DNA from: Parahaliea mediterranea
GTDB lineage: Bacteria > Pseudomonadota > Gammaproteobacteria > Pseudomonadales > Halieaceae
Assembly: GCF_003402235.1 (NCBI RefSeq)
Contig: NZ_QEWO01000004.1
Coordinates: 124,001-188,000, forward strand
Length of the DNA: 64,000 nt
Direction of reading: 5' to 3'
The notes beneath the pieces are model-generated. The model ran no database searches, was not told the origin of the DNA, and saw only the letters and a program-made list of their open reading frames with translations. This document shows, piece after piece, positions 38,289 through 47,549 of the stretch (position 1 is the stretch's first letter; every line of letters begins with the position of its first letter). The translations under genes were made by a program, and so were the position numbers.

Positions 38289-38723
38289 TCAGCGCCAGTT
38301 GCCAACATCGCTGTCTTCACCTTCGCCACCGGGCACGCCGTTCTGGCCGTAGGTGAAAATATCCATCTCGGCATGTTCGCCGGGGTATTTGTAGTTGTAC
38401 TCACGATTCCAAGGGTCCAGCGGCACTTCCTTGGATTTCAGATAGGGGCCGTTCCAGCCGGCGGCGCCCGCCGGCTTGCGCACCAGGGCGTTGAGCCCTT
38501 CGGCATTGGAGGGGAAGCGCCCCACATCCAGCTTGTACATCTCCAGCGACTGCTCCAGGTCCTTGATCTGGATGCCGGCGGTTTTGGACTTGGCGCCGCC
38601 GAGCTGGTTGAGCACGCGGGGGCCAACCAGGCTCATCAGCAAGCCGAGGATGGCGAGCACCACCAGCAGTTCCATCAGGGTGAAGCCGCGTTGGCGGCGC
38701 TGTCGATTCAGGGGTTGCTTCAT
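38289..38723 (-). CDS. gspG: Type II secretion major pseudopilin GspG
   Basis: The 144-residue main building block of the pseudopilus. Prepilin site QRG^FTLMELLVVLAILGLLMSLV, then the GspG calcium-binding domain with GPYLKSKEVPLDPWNREY and GEHAEMDIFTYGQNG and the C-terminal EDSDVGNWR. All are canonical. Confidence 0.97.
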   Translation of the reverse strand: MKQPLNRQRRQRGFTLMELLVVLAILGLLMSLVGPRVLNQLGGAKSKTAGIQIKDLEQSLEMYKLDVGRFPSNAEGLNALVRKPAGAAGWNGPYLKSKEVPLDPWNREYNYKYPGEHAEMDIFTYGQNGVPGGEGEDSDVGNWR

Positions 38724-38786
38724 AGTTGTGTTCCTCGCGGAAGACTCTGAAATTGGATGCCCGCCAGCGCGGGATGAGTAATAGCG

Positions 38787-39992
38787 CTAGGCCGCCAGGT
38801 CGTTCACCGACAGGATGCCCATCAAAATAGCGATGATAATCACCGCGATGATGGCTCCCATGCCAAGGATCAGCACCGGCTCCAGCAGGGTCAGGCCGCG
38901 TTTTACGCCGGACTGTACGTGGTCGTCAAACACCTTCGCCAGTTCCAGCATCATCTTGTCGAGGCTGCCGGATTCCTCGCCCACGCGGGTCATCTGGATG
39001 ACCATCGGGGTAAACATGCCGGTTTCGTCCAGTGCGACCGACATGCGCTTGCCGGCCTTGACGGCCGGCGGCAGCACCTGCAGGGATTCTTTGATCACCG
39101 TGTTGTCGACAGTATCGATGGCGATGGAGATGGCCTTCAGCAGCGACACCCCGTTGCCCACCAGCGTGCCAACGGTGCGGGCGAATTTGGACACTTCAAA
39201 TTCGAAAACGATCCCACCCACCACCGGCAGCTTGAGCATGCTGCGGTGCAAGCTGGCCCTCCCGGCGTCGCTGCGCAGCCAGTTGCGCAGGTAAAACCCA
39301 AGGCCAATCGCCAGCAGGGCCAGCAGCCAGCCCCAGTTCTTCACAAAGTCCGCCCCGGCAATCACCATCTGGGTGAGGGCGGGCAGGGCGTCGCCCATGT
39401 CCTCGAACAGGCTCTCGAACTGGGGTACTACAAAACCCAGCATGACAAAGATGGACAGCACCGATACCACCAGCAGGATGGCGGGGTAGATCAGCGCGGA
39501 CACCACCGCGTCACGATTGGCCTTGGCGTTCTCCAGGTATTCCACCAGCCGATCCAGCACGGATGACAGGTGGCCACTGGCCTCGCCGGAGCGCACCATG
39601 TTGATATAGAAGGAGCCGAACACTTTATCGTGGGGCACCAGCGCCTGGCTCAGGGACTTGCCGCCTTTCACATCCTTGAGCAGGTCATTCAGCAGGCCGT
39701 TCATGGCTGGCTCGGCGGCCATGTCGATCAGCACCTTCAGGGCCCGATCCAGCGGCAGGCCGGCGCGCAATAGCACCGCCAGCTCGGTTGTCATGGACAG
39801 CACGTCCTGCCGCCCGGGGCCCTTGCCGCTAGCTCTGGCGCTGTTGGCCGCGGCCATGCCCGGCTCCAGCTTGAGCAGGGTCAGCCCCTGGCTGCGCAAC
39901 TGGCGAGAGGCGATTTCCAGGCCGTCGGCCTCGATGCCGCCTTCGGTGGCCTTACCGTCGCGGCCTATGGCCTTGTACACAAAATGCGGCAT
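38787..39992 (-). CDS. gspF: Type II secretion inner-membrane protein GspF
   Basis: A 401-residue platform protein with two homologous cytoplasmic helical domains and three membrane helices (about 165-195, 220-240, 370-395). Family motifs include LAVLLRAGLPLDRAL, FGSFYINMVRSGEASGHL and MTRVGEESGSLDKMM. Starts 4 bases after gspE ends. Confidence 0.96.
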   Translation of the reverse strand: MPHFVYKAIGRDGKATEGGIEADGLEIASRQLRSQGLTLLKLEPGMAAANSARASGKGPGRQDVLSMTTELAVLLRAGLPLDRALKVLIDMAAEPAMNGLLNDLLKDVKGGKSLSQALVPHDKVFGSFYINMVRSGEASGHLSSVLDRLVEYLENAKANRDAVVSALIYPAILLVVSVLSIFVMLGFVVPQFESLFEDMGDALPALTQMVIAGADFVKNWGWLLALLAIGLGFYLRNWLRSDAGRASLHRSMLKLPVVGGIVFEFEVSKFARTVGTLVGNGVSLLKAISIAIDTVDNTVIKESLQVLPPAVKAGKRMSVALDETGMFTPMVIQMTRVGEESGSLDKMMLELAKVFDDHVQSGVKRGLTLLEPVLILGMGAIIAVIIIAILMGILSVNDLAA

Positions 39993-39996
39993 GCGA

Positions 39997-41754
39997 TCAG
40001 GCGGCCGGTGCGTTGGGCTGTTCGAAGTGCGCGGCCAGCTGGGCGGCGACCTCGGCGGCCTCCTCCTCGGATTCGGTCTGATCCTGGGTGACGCGCATCA
40101 CCTCTTCCAGCGAGGTTTTGCCTGCCACCACCTTGCGCAGGCCGTCCTCGTACAGGGTGATCATGCCCTGCCTGCGCGCCGCGGCGTGCAGCAGGGTGGC
40201 GTCGGCGCCGGACATAATGACCCGATGCATCTCTTCATCCAGCACGAACAGTTCGTGGATGGCGGTACGGCCAGCATAGCCGGAATCCAGGCAGTGCTCG
40301 CAGCCCACCGACTGGTACACGGTGGTCTGGCCCTCGGCGAGGAAGGGGCGCAGGCCGTAGCGGCGAATCGCCTGGGCGTCCAGCTCGATGGCCTGCTTGC
40401 AGTGTTTGCACAGGGTGCGCACCAGGCGCTGGGCCAGCACACCGTTGACCGATGAGGTAATCAGGAAGCGCTCCACCCCCATGTCCTCCAGCCGGGTAAT
40501 GGCGCCGGCGGCGGTGTTGGTGTGCAGGGTGGAAAGCACCAGGTGGCCGGTGAGAGCCGACTGCACGCCAATCTGGGCCGTTTCGGTATCGCGCATCTCA
40601 CCGATCATGATGATGTCCGGGTCCTGGCGCAGGATGGCGCGCAGGGCGCGGGCAAAGCTGAGCTCGATCTGGGACTGCACCTGAATCTGGTTGACCCCGG
40701 CCAGCTGGTACTCCACCGGGTCTTCCACGGTGATGATCTTGAGCTTTTCGGAATCCAGCGAGGCCAGGGAGGCATACAGGGTGGTGGTTTTGCCGGAGCC
40801 GGTGGGCCCGGTCATCAGCAGCACGCCGTGGGGCCGGTTGATCAGGGTGGTGTAGCGCGCCAGGGTATCGTCGGAGAACCCCATATCGGTGAGGCTGAGG
40901 CGAATACTGCCCCGGTCCAGCACCCGCATGACGATGCTTTCGCCGTGCACGGTGGGGATGGTGGAGACCCGCAGGTCCAGCTCGTGGCCCTTCACCCGGG
41001 TCATGATGCGCCCGTCCTGGGGCAGGCGCCGCTCGGCGATGTTCATGTGCGACAGCAGTTTGATACGCGAGGCAATGGCCGGCGCCAGGCTGGGCGCGGG
41101 GGCGTCCCGCGCCTCCTGCAGCACGCCGTCCACGCGGTAGCGCAGGTGCAGGCCGTCTTCAAAGGGCTCGATGTGGATGTCCGAGGCGCCCATGTCCACC
41201 GCGCGGTGGATGATCTGGTTGACCAGCCGGATCACTGGCGCTTCCGAGGCCAGATCCCGCAGGTGTTCAATGAACTCGTCGTCGCTCTGGCCGCCGAACT
41301 GGTCCAGCAGCGCCTCGTCGTCTTCGCCCTGCTCTGCTTGCAGGTAGCGCTGCAGGGCCTTGTTGATGTCCGACTCCAGTCCCAGCTCCAGCGCCACGGG
41401 CTTGTCCAGCGCCATGCCCAGCGCCTTGGCGATGAAGGGGTCCTGCGGCACGGTGGCGGCGAAGGTCACCAGCTGGTCGGCGGCAGCCACCGGCACCACG
41501 GCATTGTTGAAGAGGAATTCCTGGGAGACGCCGTCGAGGCGAATGGCCTCTTCAGGGTAGTCGCTGGCGGGGCGCAGGGGAATGTCGAGCTGCTCCGACA
41601 GGGCCCGGGCCACATCTTCGTCGGAGACCAGGCCCAGCTTGATCAGCACCTGGCCGAACAGGTCGCCCATTTCGTTCTGGGCCAGCAGGGTGCGCTCTAC
41701 ATCGCGCTCGGAAATTTTGCCCTGCTGCACCAGCAGCTCGCCGATCTTGCTCAT
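39997..41754 (-). CDS. gspE: Type II secretion ATPase GspE
   Basis: A 585-residue cytoplasmic ATPase that powers pseudopilus assembly. N-terminal GspL-binding domain (about 1-150), GASDIHIEPFEDG (about 189-201), Walker A GPTGSGKT (316-323), Asp box TVEDPVEYQ, Walker B region ILRQDPDIIMIGEMRD (about 374-389), His box STLHTN, and a four-cysteine zinc site (C449, C452, C485, C488). First gene of the T2SS operon; a hairpin-containing upstream region of 121 bp separates it from the thiolase. Confidence 0.97.
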   Translation of the reverse strand: MSKIGELLVQQGKISERDVERTLLAQNEMGDLFGQVLIKLGLVSDEDVARALSEQLDIPLRPASDYPEEAIRLDGVSQEFLFNNAVVPVAAADQLVTFAATVPQDPFIAKALGMALDKPVALELGLESDINKALQRYLQAEQGEDDEALLDQFGGQSDDEFIEHLRDLASEAPVIRLVNQIIHRAVDMGASDIHIEPFEDGLHLRYRVDGVLQEARDAPAPSLAPAIASRIKLLSHMNIAERRLPQDGRIMTRVKGHELDLRVSTIPTVHGESIVMRVLDRGSIRLSLTDMGFSDDTLARYTTLINRPHGVLLMTGPTGSGKTTTLYASLASLDSEKLKIITVEDPVEYQLAGVNQIQVQSQIELSFARALRAILRQDPDIIMIGEMRDTETAQIGVQSALTGHLVLSTLHTNTAAGAITRLEDMGVERFLITSSVNGVLAQRLVRTLCKHCKQAIELDAQAIRRYGLRPFLAEGQTTVYQSVGCEHCLDSGYAGRTAIHELFVLDEEMHRVIMSGADATLLHAAARRQGMITLYEDGLRKVVAGKTSLEEVMRVTQDQTESEEEAAEVAAQLAAHFEQPNAPAA

Positions 41755-41782
41755 TACACGCCGTCGTTACATTTATAGTGAA

Positions 41783-41806
41783 GGCCCGGGGTTTAACCGC
41801 CGGGCC
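41783..41806. repeat. Inverted repeat in the gspE leader/promoter region
   Basis: GGCCCGG and CCGGGCC arms flank a 10-base loop, just upstream of a minus-strand TATAAA that could be the gspE -10 box. It may be an operator, a leader hairpin or chance in GC-rich DNA. Confidence 0.4.
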
Positions 41807-41836
41807 CGCAAACGGCGCCATTGTAGCATGCAAAGG

Positions 41837-41862
41837 CGGCCCCCCGCGCCAGGCGGGAGGCC
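41837..41862 (-). terminator. Possible weak terminator after the thiolase gene
   Basis: A 10-bp stem with one mismatch (GGCCCCCCGC / GCGGGAGGCC) and a 5-base loop begins 14 bases past the thiolase stop, followed on the minus strand by only three T residues. Confidence 0.4.
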
Positions 41863-41875
41863 AGCGGGTTCGGGC

Positions 41876-43078
41876 TCAGGCGACCTCGAACAGCCCCGCC
41901 GCGCCCATGCCGCCGCCAATGCACATGGTGATCACCACATAGCGCACGCCCCGGCGCTTGCCCTCGATCAGGGCGTGGCCGACCATGCGCGCGCCGCTCA
42001 TGCCAAATGGATGACCAATGGCGATGGCGCCGCCGTTAACGTTCAGTCTGTCGTTGTCGATGCCGAGTTGGTCGCGGCAGTACAGTACCTGACAGGCGAA
42101 GGCCTCGTTGAGTTCCCACAGGCCAATGTCGTCCACGGTCAGGTTGTGGCGCTGCAGCAGCTTGGGCACGGCAAACACCGGGCCAATACCCATTTCCTCC
42201 GGTGCACAGCCCGCCACGGCCAGGCCGCGGTAAATGCCCAGCGGCGCCAGGCCCTGGCGCTCGGCCAGCTTGCTGTCCATCACCACGCAGGCAGACGCGC
42301 CATCAGATAGCTGGGAGGCATTGCCGGCGGTAATGAACTGGCCCTGCTTGACGAACTGGCCATCCTTGAACACCGGCTCCAGGCTTTGCAGGCCCTCAAG
42401 CGTGGTGGACGGGCGGTTGCCCTCGTCCTTCTCCAGCGTCACCGTCTCGTAGCTGGTTTCTTTTGTTTCTTTGTTGAACACCGCCTTGGTGGTGGTCATC
42501 GGCACAATTTCATCGTCAAAGGCACCCGCTGCCTGCGCCTTCGCCGTGCGCAGCTGACTCTGCAGGGAGTACTCATCCTGGGCATCGCGGGAGATGCCAT
42601 AGCGCTCGCTGACCACCTCGGCGGTCTCGATCATCTGGATGTAGGCCTTGGGCGAGATGTCCAGCACCGTCTTGGAGACATTGCGGTAGCTGTTTTTGTG
42701 TTTGGTTTGCACCAGCGAAATGGACTCCAGGCCACCGGCCACCGCCACGTCGTACTCGTTGCAGATAATGCCCTTGGCGGCGGTGGCGATGGTCATCAGG
42801 CCGGAGGAGCACTGGCGATCCATGGTCATGCCGGAGGTGGTGTCCGGCAGGCCGCCGGCAATGCCACACAGGCGGCCGAGGTTGTAGGCCTGGGTGCCCT
42901 GCTGGGCGGCAGCGCCCATGATCACGTCGTCGACCATGGCCGGGTCGATACCGGCGCGCTCAACCGCCGCGCGCACCACGTGGCCGCCCATGGCGGGGGC
43001 TTCGGTGTCGTTGAATGCGCCACGGAAGGCTTTGCCGATCGGGGTGCGGGCGGTGCTGACGATGACTGCTTCTCTCAT
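41876..43078 (-). CDS. Acetyl-CoA C-acyltransferase (thiolase)
   Basis: A 400-residue degradative thiolase. The acyl-accepting Cys is C90 in [10 protein letters not shown]; the catalytic His is in [16 protein letters not shown] and the second Cys in [12 protein letters not shown]. It cleaves 3-ketoacyl-CoA with CoA. It is separated from the steroid-degradation operon by 355 bp holding a large inverted repeat, so it is probably transcribed on its own. It differs clearly from the FadA6-like thiolase inside the operon and may serve general beta-oxidation or the last steps of HIP breakdown; sequence alone does not decide. Confidence 0.93.
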   Translation of the reverse strand: MREAVIVSTARTPIGKAFRGAFNDTEAPAMGGHVVRAAVERAGIDPAMVDDVIMGAAAQQGTQAYNLGRLCGIAGGLPDTTSGMTMDRQCSSGLMTIATAAKGIICNEYDVAVAGGLESISLVQTKHKNSYRNVSKTVLDISPKAYIQMIETAEVVSERYGISRDAQDEYSLQSQLRTAKAQAAGAFDDEIVPMTTTKAVFNKETKETSYETVTLEKDEGNRPSTTLEGLQSLEPVFKDGQFVKQGQFITAGNASQLSDGASACVVMDSKLAERQGLAPLGIYRGLAVAGCAPEEMGIGPVFAVPKLLQRHNLTVDDIGLWELNEAFACQVLYCRDQLGIDNDRLNVNGGAIAIGHPFGMSGARMVGHALIEGKRRGVRYVVITMCIGGGMGAAGLFEVA

Positions 43079-43174
43079 TGGAAACCTCTGTTTCTCTGGT
43101 GATTACGTTTCAGTTTGTGAAAAATTCCCGTTAATTTGCTGCGCTGGTGGCCCGGCGGCTGGAGGCTGGGAGCG

Positions 43175-43359
43175 CAGGCGCGGCGTGGGCGCCTTTGGGA
43201 AACGGCCATTGCTACGCCAGTCGCGCCGGCCGCTGCGCAACTCGACCATTTTTGCTGCGCAAAAATCGGGACTCGGCCAATGCTCGCGGAAAACTCCGTC
43301 GCGACTGGCTACGCAAAGCATGGCCTGACTGTTTCCCAAAGGCGCCTACGCCACACCTG
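43175..43359. repeat. About 185-bp imperfect inverted repeat (MITE-like or large hairpin)
   Basis: The outer arms 43175-43203 and 43331-43359 match at 26 of 29 positions, including an unbroken GGCGCCTTTGGGAAAC. Moving inward, GGCCAT and CCAGTCGCG (43204-43225) pair with CGCGACTGG and ATGGCC (43300-43325). At the core ATTTTTGC-TGC-GCAAAAAT (43248-43266) is a perfect hairpin. Transcribed, the whole would fold as one long stem with bulges. No coding ORF in it looks real. No target-site duplication was recognised. Confidence 0.85.
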
Positions 43360-43388
43360 GTCAACCCTTGTGCCAACTCCGGGTATCT

Positions 43389-43407
43389 TCCCCGGCGCGA
43401 CCGGGGA
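43389..43407. repeat. Short GC hairpin after the IpdF gene
   Basis: TCCCCGG-CGCGA-CCGGGGA, a perfect 7-bp stem with a 5-base loop, 27 bases downstream of the ipdF stop. No U-tract follows, so it is a possible transcript-end stabiliser or weak terminator of the HIP operon. Confidence 0.5.
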
Positions 43408-43433
43408 CAGGGCTCCACCTGGCAACTTGGCTA

Positions 43434-44225
43434 CTACGCCCGCTGACTCGAACAGGACACAATCTCCCCGGTCATGTAGCCCGAGTAATCCGACGCCAGG
43501 AACATCATCACATTGGCGACTTCCCACACTTCCGCTGCGCGGCCGAAGGCTTCCTTCGACGCCAGTTCTTCCAGCAATTCCATCGGCGTTGTCTTTTTCA
43601 GGAATTCGTGAAAGGCAATGGACGGTGATACCGCGTTGATGCGCACACCGTGGTCGGCGGCTTCCAGCGCCGAGCAGCGGGTGAGCGCCATCACACCGGC
43701 CTTGGCGGCGGCGTAGTGGCACTGCTCCTTCTGGGCCCGCCAGCCGAGGACGGAGGCGTTATTGACGATGACGCCGGCGCCCCGGGGCTGCATTTTCTTC
43801 AGCATGGCGCGGGTCATGCGCATGGTGCCGGTGAGGGTGATATCGAGCACGCGGCTCCACTCGTCGTCTTCCATGTCCACCAGCAGCTTGGTGCCACCCA
43901 GGCCGGCGTTGTTGATCAGCACATCAACGCCGCCCATGTGGGTCTCGGCGTCGTCGATCAGGGCCTGCACGTCGTCTTCCACGGTCACATTGGCCACTTT
44001 GCCGTAGACCGCGTCCAGGCCAGTCTGCTCTTTGAGGGTGGCCACGGCTTTCTCCAGCCGGCCCTCGTGAATGTCGCTGATCATCACCGCGCGGGCGCCC
44101 TCTTCGGCGGCGCGGGTGGCGGCGGCAAAGCCGATGCCGGCGCCAGCGGCCGCGGTGATCAGCACGGACTTGCCAGCCAGCAGGTTGTGGCCCTTAACGT
44201 AGGGTGGGGGTTCTTTCAGTGCCAT
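43434..44225 (-). CDS. ipdF: IpdF-type short-chain dehydrogenase of steroid C/D-ring degradation
   Basis: A 263-residue SDR. Cofactor loop LITAAAGAGIGFAAA (a TAAAG variant of TGxxxGxG), NNAGLGG, catalytic Ser in NNASVLGW and YxxxK in HYAAAKAG. It follows M. tuberculosis IpdF (Rv3559c), as I recall it, nearly throughout: the LLxGK start, LINNAGLGG, VIVNNASVLGWRAQ, MALTRCSALEA and the terminal SSQRA. IpdF reduces the 5-oxo group of HIP-CoA. The ATG giving MALKEPPPY is chosen because the longer frame overlaps the FadE30-like gene. Last gene of the putative HIP operon. Confidence 0.88.
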   Translation of the reverse strand: MALKEPPPYVKGHNLLAGKSVLITAAAGAGIGFAAATRAAEEGARAVMISDIHEGRLEKAVATLKEQTGLDAVYGKVANVTVEDDVQALIDDAETHMGGVDVLINNAGLGGTKLLVDMEDDEWSRVLDITLTGTMRMTRAMLKKMQPRGAGVIVNNASVLGWRAQKEQCHYAAAKAGVMALTRCSALEAADHGVRINAVSPSIAFHEFLKKTTPMELLEELASKEAFGRAAEVWEVANVMMFLASDYSGYMTGEIVSCSSQRA

Positions 44226-44262
44226 AGTGTGGTCTCTCTTTATCCTCGCGGCTTGCTCTGCT

Positions 44263-45450
44263 CTAACCTCGCGGTTCTCTTGGCATGCCAAGCGCGCGCT
44301 CTGCAATGATGTTGCGCTGGATCTGGTTGGTGCCGCCGTAGATGGTGTCGGAGCGGGTGAACAGGTACATGGACTGCAATCGATTCAGTTCGTAGGGCGC
44401 CTCATCCAGTATCTCGCTCTCCTGGCCCAGTACGTCCATGGCCAGCTTGCCCAGGTTGCGGTGCCAGGTGGCCCAGTACAGTTTGTAGATCATCGCCTCT
44501 TTCTGCAGGCTGCCGTCGCCACCACCGGAGAGCATGCGCATACTGTTGTAGCGCAGGATCTTCAGGCCCACGTGGGCATCGGCAATGCGCTGGCGCAGGG
44601 CCGGGTTCTTTGCCGCACCGTTGTCCTTCGCCAGTTTGACGATGGCGTCAAACTCGTTCTGGAACAGCATCTGCTGGCCCAGGGTGGACACGCCGCGCTC
44701 AAAGCCGAGCAGGCCCATGGCCACCTTCCAGCCATCGCCGGGGGCACCGACGATATCGGCGGCATCGCATTCCGCATCGTCGAAGAATACTTCGTTGAAC
44801 TCACTGGTGCCGGTGAGCTGCTCGATGGGCCGCACGGTTACACCGGGCTGGTCCATGGTCACCAGGAAGAAACCGAGCCCCTTGTGGCCCACCGACTGCG
44901 GGTCGGTGCGGGCAATCACAAAGCAGTACTCGGACTCGTGGGCCAGGGAGGTCCAAACCTTCTGGCCGTTGATGCGCCACTTGCCTGCCGCCTCGTCGAA
45001 TTCGGCGCGGGTTTTGACGTTGGCGAGATCGGAGCCGGCGCTGGGTTCGGAGTAACCCTGGCACCAGAACACTTCGCCGCGCAGGATGCCAGGCAGGTAT
45101 TTCTGCTTCTGCTCGTCGCTGCCAAAGGCAATGATGGTCGGCCCGGCCAGGGTTTCGCCGATATGGCCGATACGCCCGGGGCCACCGGCGCGGGCGTATT
45201 CTTCGTTGAAGATCACCTGCTGCTCGATGCTGGCGCCACGGCCGCCGTATTCTTTCGGCCAGCCGATGCAGGTCCAGCCGCCCTCGGCCAGTTTGCGCTC
45301 CCAGGCTTTGCGCTCGGCCACCCTATGATGCTCGTCGCCGGGGCCGCCCCGGTGGCGCACACACTCGAATTCACCGCAGAGGTTGTCCGCCAGCCACTGG
45401 GCGACCTCTTCGCGAAACTGCTCGTCTTGCGGGCTGAAGCTCAGTTTCAT
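44263..45450 (-). CDS. fadE30: FadE30-type acyl-CoA dehydrogenase
   Basis: A 395-residue flavin-dependent acyl-CoA dehydrogenase. Typical blocks are GWPKEYGGRG, CQGYSEPSAGSDLANV, WRINGQKVWTSLAH and the C-terminal DTIYGGTNQIQRNIIAERALGMPRE. It resembles FadE30 (Rv3560c) closely in my recollection, including RGVSTLGQQ and the terminal PREPRG. FadE30 desaturates the ring-B remnant side chain of the HIP-CoA intermediate. The real start is the ATG that overlaps the stop of the preceding FadE gene (ATGA); a longer open frame upstream is spurious. Confidence 0.9.
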   Translation of the reverse strand: MKLSFSPQDEQFREEVAQWLADNLCGEFECVRHRGGPGDEHHRVAERKAWERKLAEGGWTCIGWPKEYGGRGASIEQQVIFNEEYARAGGPGRIGHIGETLAGPTIIAFGSDEQKQKYLPGILRGEVFWCQGYSEPSAGSDLANVKTRAEFDEAAGKWRINGQKVWTSLAHESEYCFVIARTDPQSVGHKGLGFFLVTMDQPGVTVRPIEQLTGTSEFNEVFFDDAECDAADIVGAPGDGWKVAMGLLGFERGVSTLGQQMLFQNEFDAIVKLAKDNGAAKNPALRQRIADAHVGLKILRYNSMRMLSGGGDGSLQKEAMIYKLYWATWHRNLGKLAMDVLGQESEILDEAPYELNRLQSMYLFTRSDTIYGGTNQIQRNIIAERALGMPREPRG

Positions 45451-46616
45451 GCCGCCGCCTCCCCGTCCAGAATCTGCTGCGCCAGCCGCTCCCGGTGGAA
45501 GGCGGCGTCGCCGAGGAAGGTCTCGGTGGACTTGGCGCGTTTGAAGTAAAGCTGAATGTCGTACTCGGCGGTGAAGCCGACGCCGCCGAACAACTGGATG
45601 CCGCAGCCGGCATTGAAGAAGTAGGCGTCGGAGCACCAGGCCTTGGCCACGCTGGCCGCCTCGGCCAGTTCCGCCCCCAGGGCGCCGCCGCTCAATGCCT
45701 CGTCGGCCACGCAGGCGGCGTAGTACAGGGCCGAACGCCCCGCTTCCACCTTCACCATCATGTCGGCGGCTTTGTGCTTCACCGCCTGGTAGGAGGCAAT
45801 CACCCGGCCGAACTGCACCCGCTCCTGCAGGTAGTCCACGGTAATGTCCAGCGACTGCTGGGCGCCACCCACCTGGTCGGCGGCAATGGCCACCCGGGCC
45901 AGGTCAAGCACGCTCTGCAGCGGCCCCCAGGCCTTGCCGGCCTCGCCCATCAGGGCATCCGCCGCCACGCTCACACCGTCCAGGGTGATCTCGGCCTGCT
46001 TGCGGGTCTGGTCCATGGTGGGCAGCCAGCGCCGGGTGATGCCGGCGCTGTTGGCATCCACCACAAACAGGCTGACACCCTCATCGCCGGTGCTGCCAGG
46101 AGCGCGCGCCGCCACTATCAGGATGTCGGCGGTGTGGCCATCGCTCACGTAGCGGTAGCTGCCTTGCAGCACAAAGCCTTCGCCGCTGGGGGTACAGGTG
46201 GCAGTGATTGCATCGCTGCCCCAGCCACCGTTGGCCGCGGCGTAGGCCAGCGTGGCCGTTTTACCCGCCACAATCGCCGGCAGGTACTGTGCCTGCTGGG
46301 CGTCGCTGCCCGCCAGCCGCAGGGCGTTCACCCCCAGGCACACCGTCGAAAAGAAGGGTGAACAGAACAGGTAGCGCCCCATCTGTTCCAGCATGGCCAC
46401 CAGTTCCACGTAGCCAAGGCCCATCCCGCCGTGTTCCTCGGGGATGTGAATGGCCTGCCAGAACATCTCCTGGCATACCCGCTCCCACAGGGCGGCTTCA
46501 AAGCCGGCCTCGGTGTTCATGGCCGCACGCACCGCTTCGCTGGTGGACACCTCAGCCAGAAAATCCGCGGCGGTATCGCGGATCATCTGCTGCTCTTCGG
46601 TGAAGGCAAACTCCAT
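45447..46616 (-). CDS. Acyl-CoA dehydrogenase, likely heteromer partner in HIP operon
   Basis: A 389-residue acyl-CoA dehydrogenase lacking some features of the catalytic partner, for example the ARTGSE-type end block; it has HIPEEHGGMGLG, ERVQFGRVIASYQAVKH and CGIQLFGGVGFTAEYD. Steroid-degrading acyl-CoA dehydrogenases are often alpha2beta2 heterotetramers encoded side by side, and the ATGA coupling with the FadE30-like gene fits this, like ScdC1/ScdC2 of Comamonas testosteroni. Pairing is inference. The stop of the SDR gene upstream is 1 base away. Confidence 0.87.
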   Translation of the reverse strand: MEFAFTEEQQMIRDTAADFLAEVSTSEAVRAAMNTEAGFEAALWERVCQEMFWQAIHIPEEHGGMGLGYVELVAMLEQMGRYLFCSPFFSTVCLGVNALRLAGSDAQQAQYLPAIVAGKTATLAYAAANGGWGSDAITATCTPSGEGFVLQGSYRYVSDGHTADILIVAARAPGSTGDEGVSLFVVDANSAGITRRWLPTMDQTRKQAEITLDGVSVAADALMGEAGKAWGPLQSVLDLARVAIAADQVGGAQQSLDITVDYLQERVQFGRVIASYQAVKHKAADMMVKVEAGRSALYYAACVADEALSGGALGAELAEAASVAKAWCSDAYFFNAGCGIQLFGGVGFTAEYDIQLYFKRAKSTETFLGDAAFHRERLAQQILDGEAAA

Positions 46617-46617
46617 A

Positions 46618-47505
46618 TCAGGTTCCCCAGACTTTCTGCGCCGGCACTTCGTTTGCCATCAGTTTGGCCACGGCGTCTTTGAGCTCCGAGGGCTGCCACT
46701 GGCCCTGCTTGTCCAACCCTTCGGTGGTGCGCCAGCCGTCGCAGATGCAGATGCGACCGCCTTCGGATTCGAACACGCGGCCGGTCACTCCGGCGGATTC
46801 GCCAGAGGCCAGAAAGGCAACCAGCACGGAGACGTTCTCCGGCGCGAAGTGGTCGAAGCTGCCGTCCTCGGGCTTGGCCATGCGCTGGGCCATTTCCGGC
46901 ACGGCGTTGGTCATGCCGGTACGGGCGGAGGGGGCGATGGCGTTGGCGGTAATGCCGTAGCGCGCCAGTTCCGCCGCCTGGTTGAGGGTGAGGGCGGCAA
47001 TGCCGGCCTTGGCCGCGGCGTAGTTGGACTGGCCGATGGAGCCCTGCAGGCCCGCGCCGGAGGTGGTGTTGATGATGCGCGCATCCACCGCGTGGCCTTC
47101 TTTGGACTGGCCGCGCCAGTAGTGCACCGCGTGGGAACTGATGCAGAAGTGCCCCTTGAGGTGGACCGCCATGATGGTGTCCCACTCCTGCTCGGTCATG
47201 CTGGCAAACATGCGGTCGCGGTTGACACCGGCATTGTTGACCACAGCGTGCAGGCCGCCAAAGGTGTCGATGGCCTGCTTTACGGCGTTCAGGCTGTCGT
47301 CGTAGTGGGTGATGTCGGAGGTATTCACCGCCGCTTCGCCGCCGGAGGCCTTGATTTCATCAACAACCCTGGCTGCCGCCTCCTGGTTGATGTCGTTGAC
47401 GATGACTTTGGCGCCCTCGCCGGCCAACACCTTCGCATGGGCCGCACCGAGGCCGCCGCCGGCACCGGTGATGATAACGACTCGTCCTTCGCAAATTCCG
47501 CTCAT
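46618..47505 (-). CDS. SDR family oxidoreductase in HIP operon (Rv3548c/Rv3549c-like)
   Basis: A 295-residue short-chain dehydrogenase. Cofactor loop IITGAGGGLGAAHA (TGxxxGxG), NDI acidic residue for NAD preference, VNNAG, catalytic Ser in INTTSGAGLQGS and YAAAK. The C-terminal extension of about 40 residues with EGGRICICDGW is typical of the 17-beta-HSD4-like bacterial SDRs. The KstR2 regulon of M. tuberculosis also contains two such SDRs. The ATG giving MSGICEGRVV is the proper start; the open frame continues far upstream through the FadA6 gene's end and is not coding there. Confidence 0.86.
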   Translation of the reverse strand: MSGICEGRVVIITGAGGGLGAAHAKVLAGEGAKVIVNDINQEAAARVVDEIKASGGEAAVNTSDITHYDDSLNAVKQAIDTFGGLHAVVNNAGVNRDRMFASMTEQEWDTIMAVHLKGHFCISSHAVHYWRGQSKEGHAVDARIINTTSGAGLQGSIGQSNYAAAKAGIAALTLNQAAELARYGITANAIAPSARTGMTNAVPEMAQRMAKPEDGSFDHFAPENVSVLVAFLASGESAGVTGRVFESEGGRICICDGWRTTEGLDKQGQWQPSELKDAVAKLMANEVPAQKVWGT

Positions 47506-47549
47506 TGTTTCTGATCCTGTATTCGACCTTGACTCATTGCCTGCGTGGG

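Noticed and set aside
40522-41778. 418-codon plus-strand frame opposite gspE
   Set aside because: Antisense shadow; gspE has all ATPase motifs.
43103-43339. 78-codon minus-strand ORF in the gap after ipdF
   Set aside because: Lies inside the large inverted repeat and has no protein-like composition.
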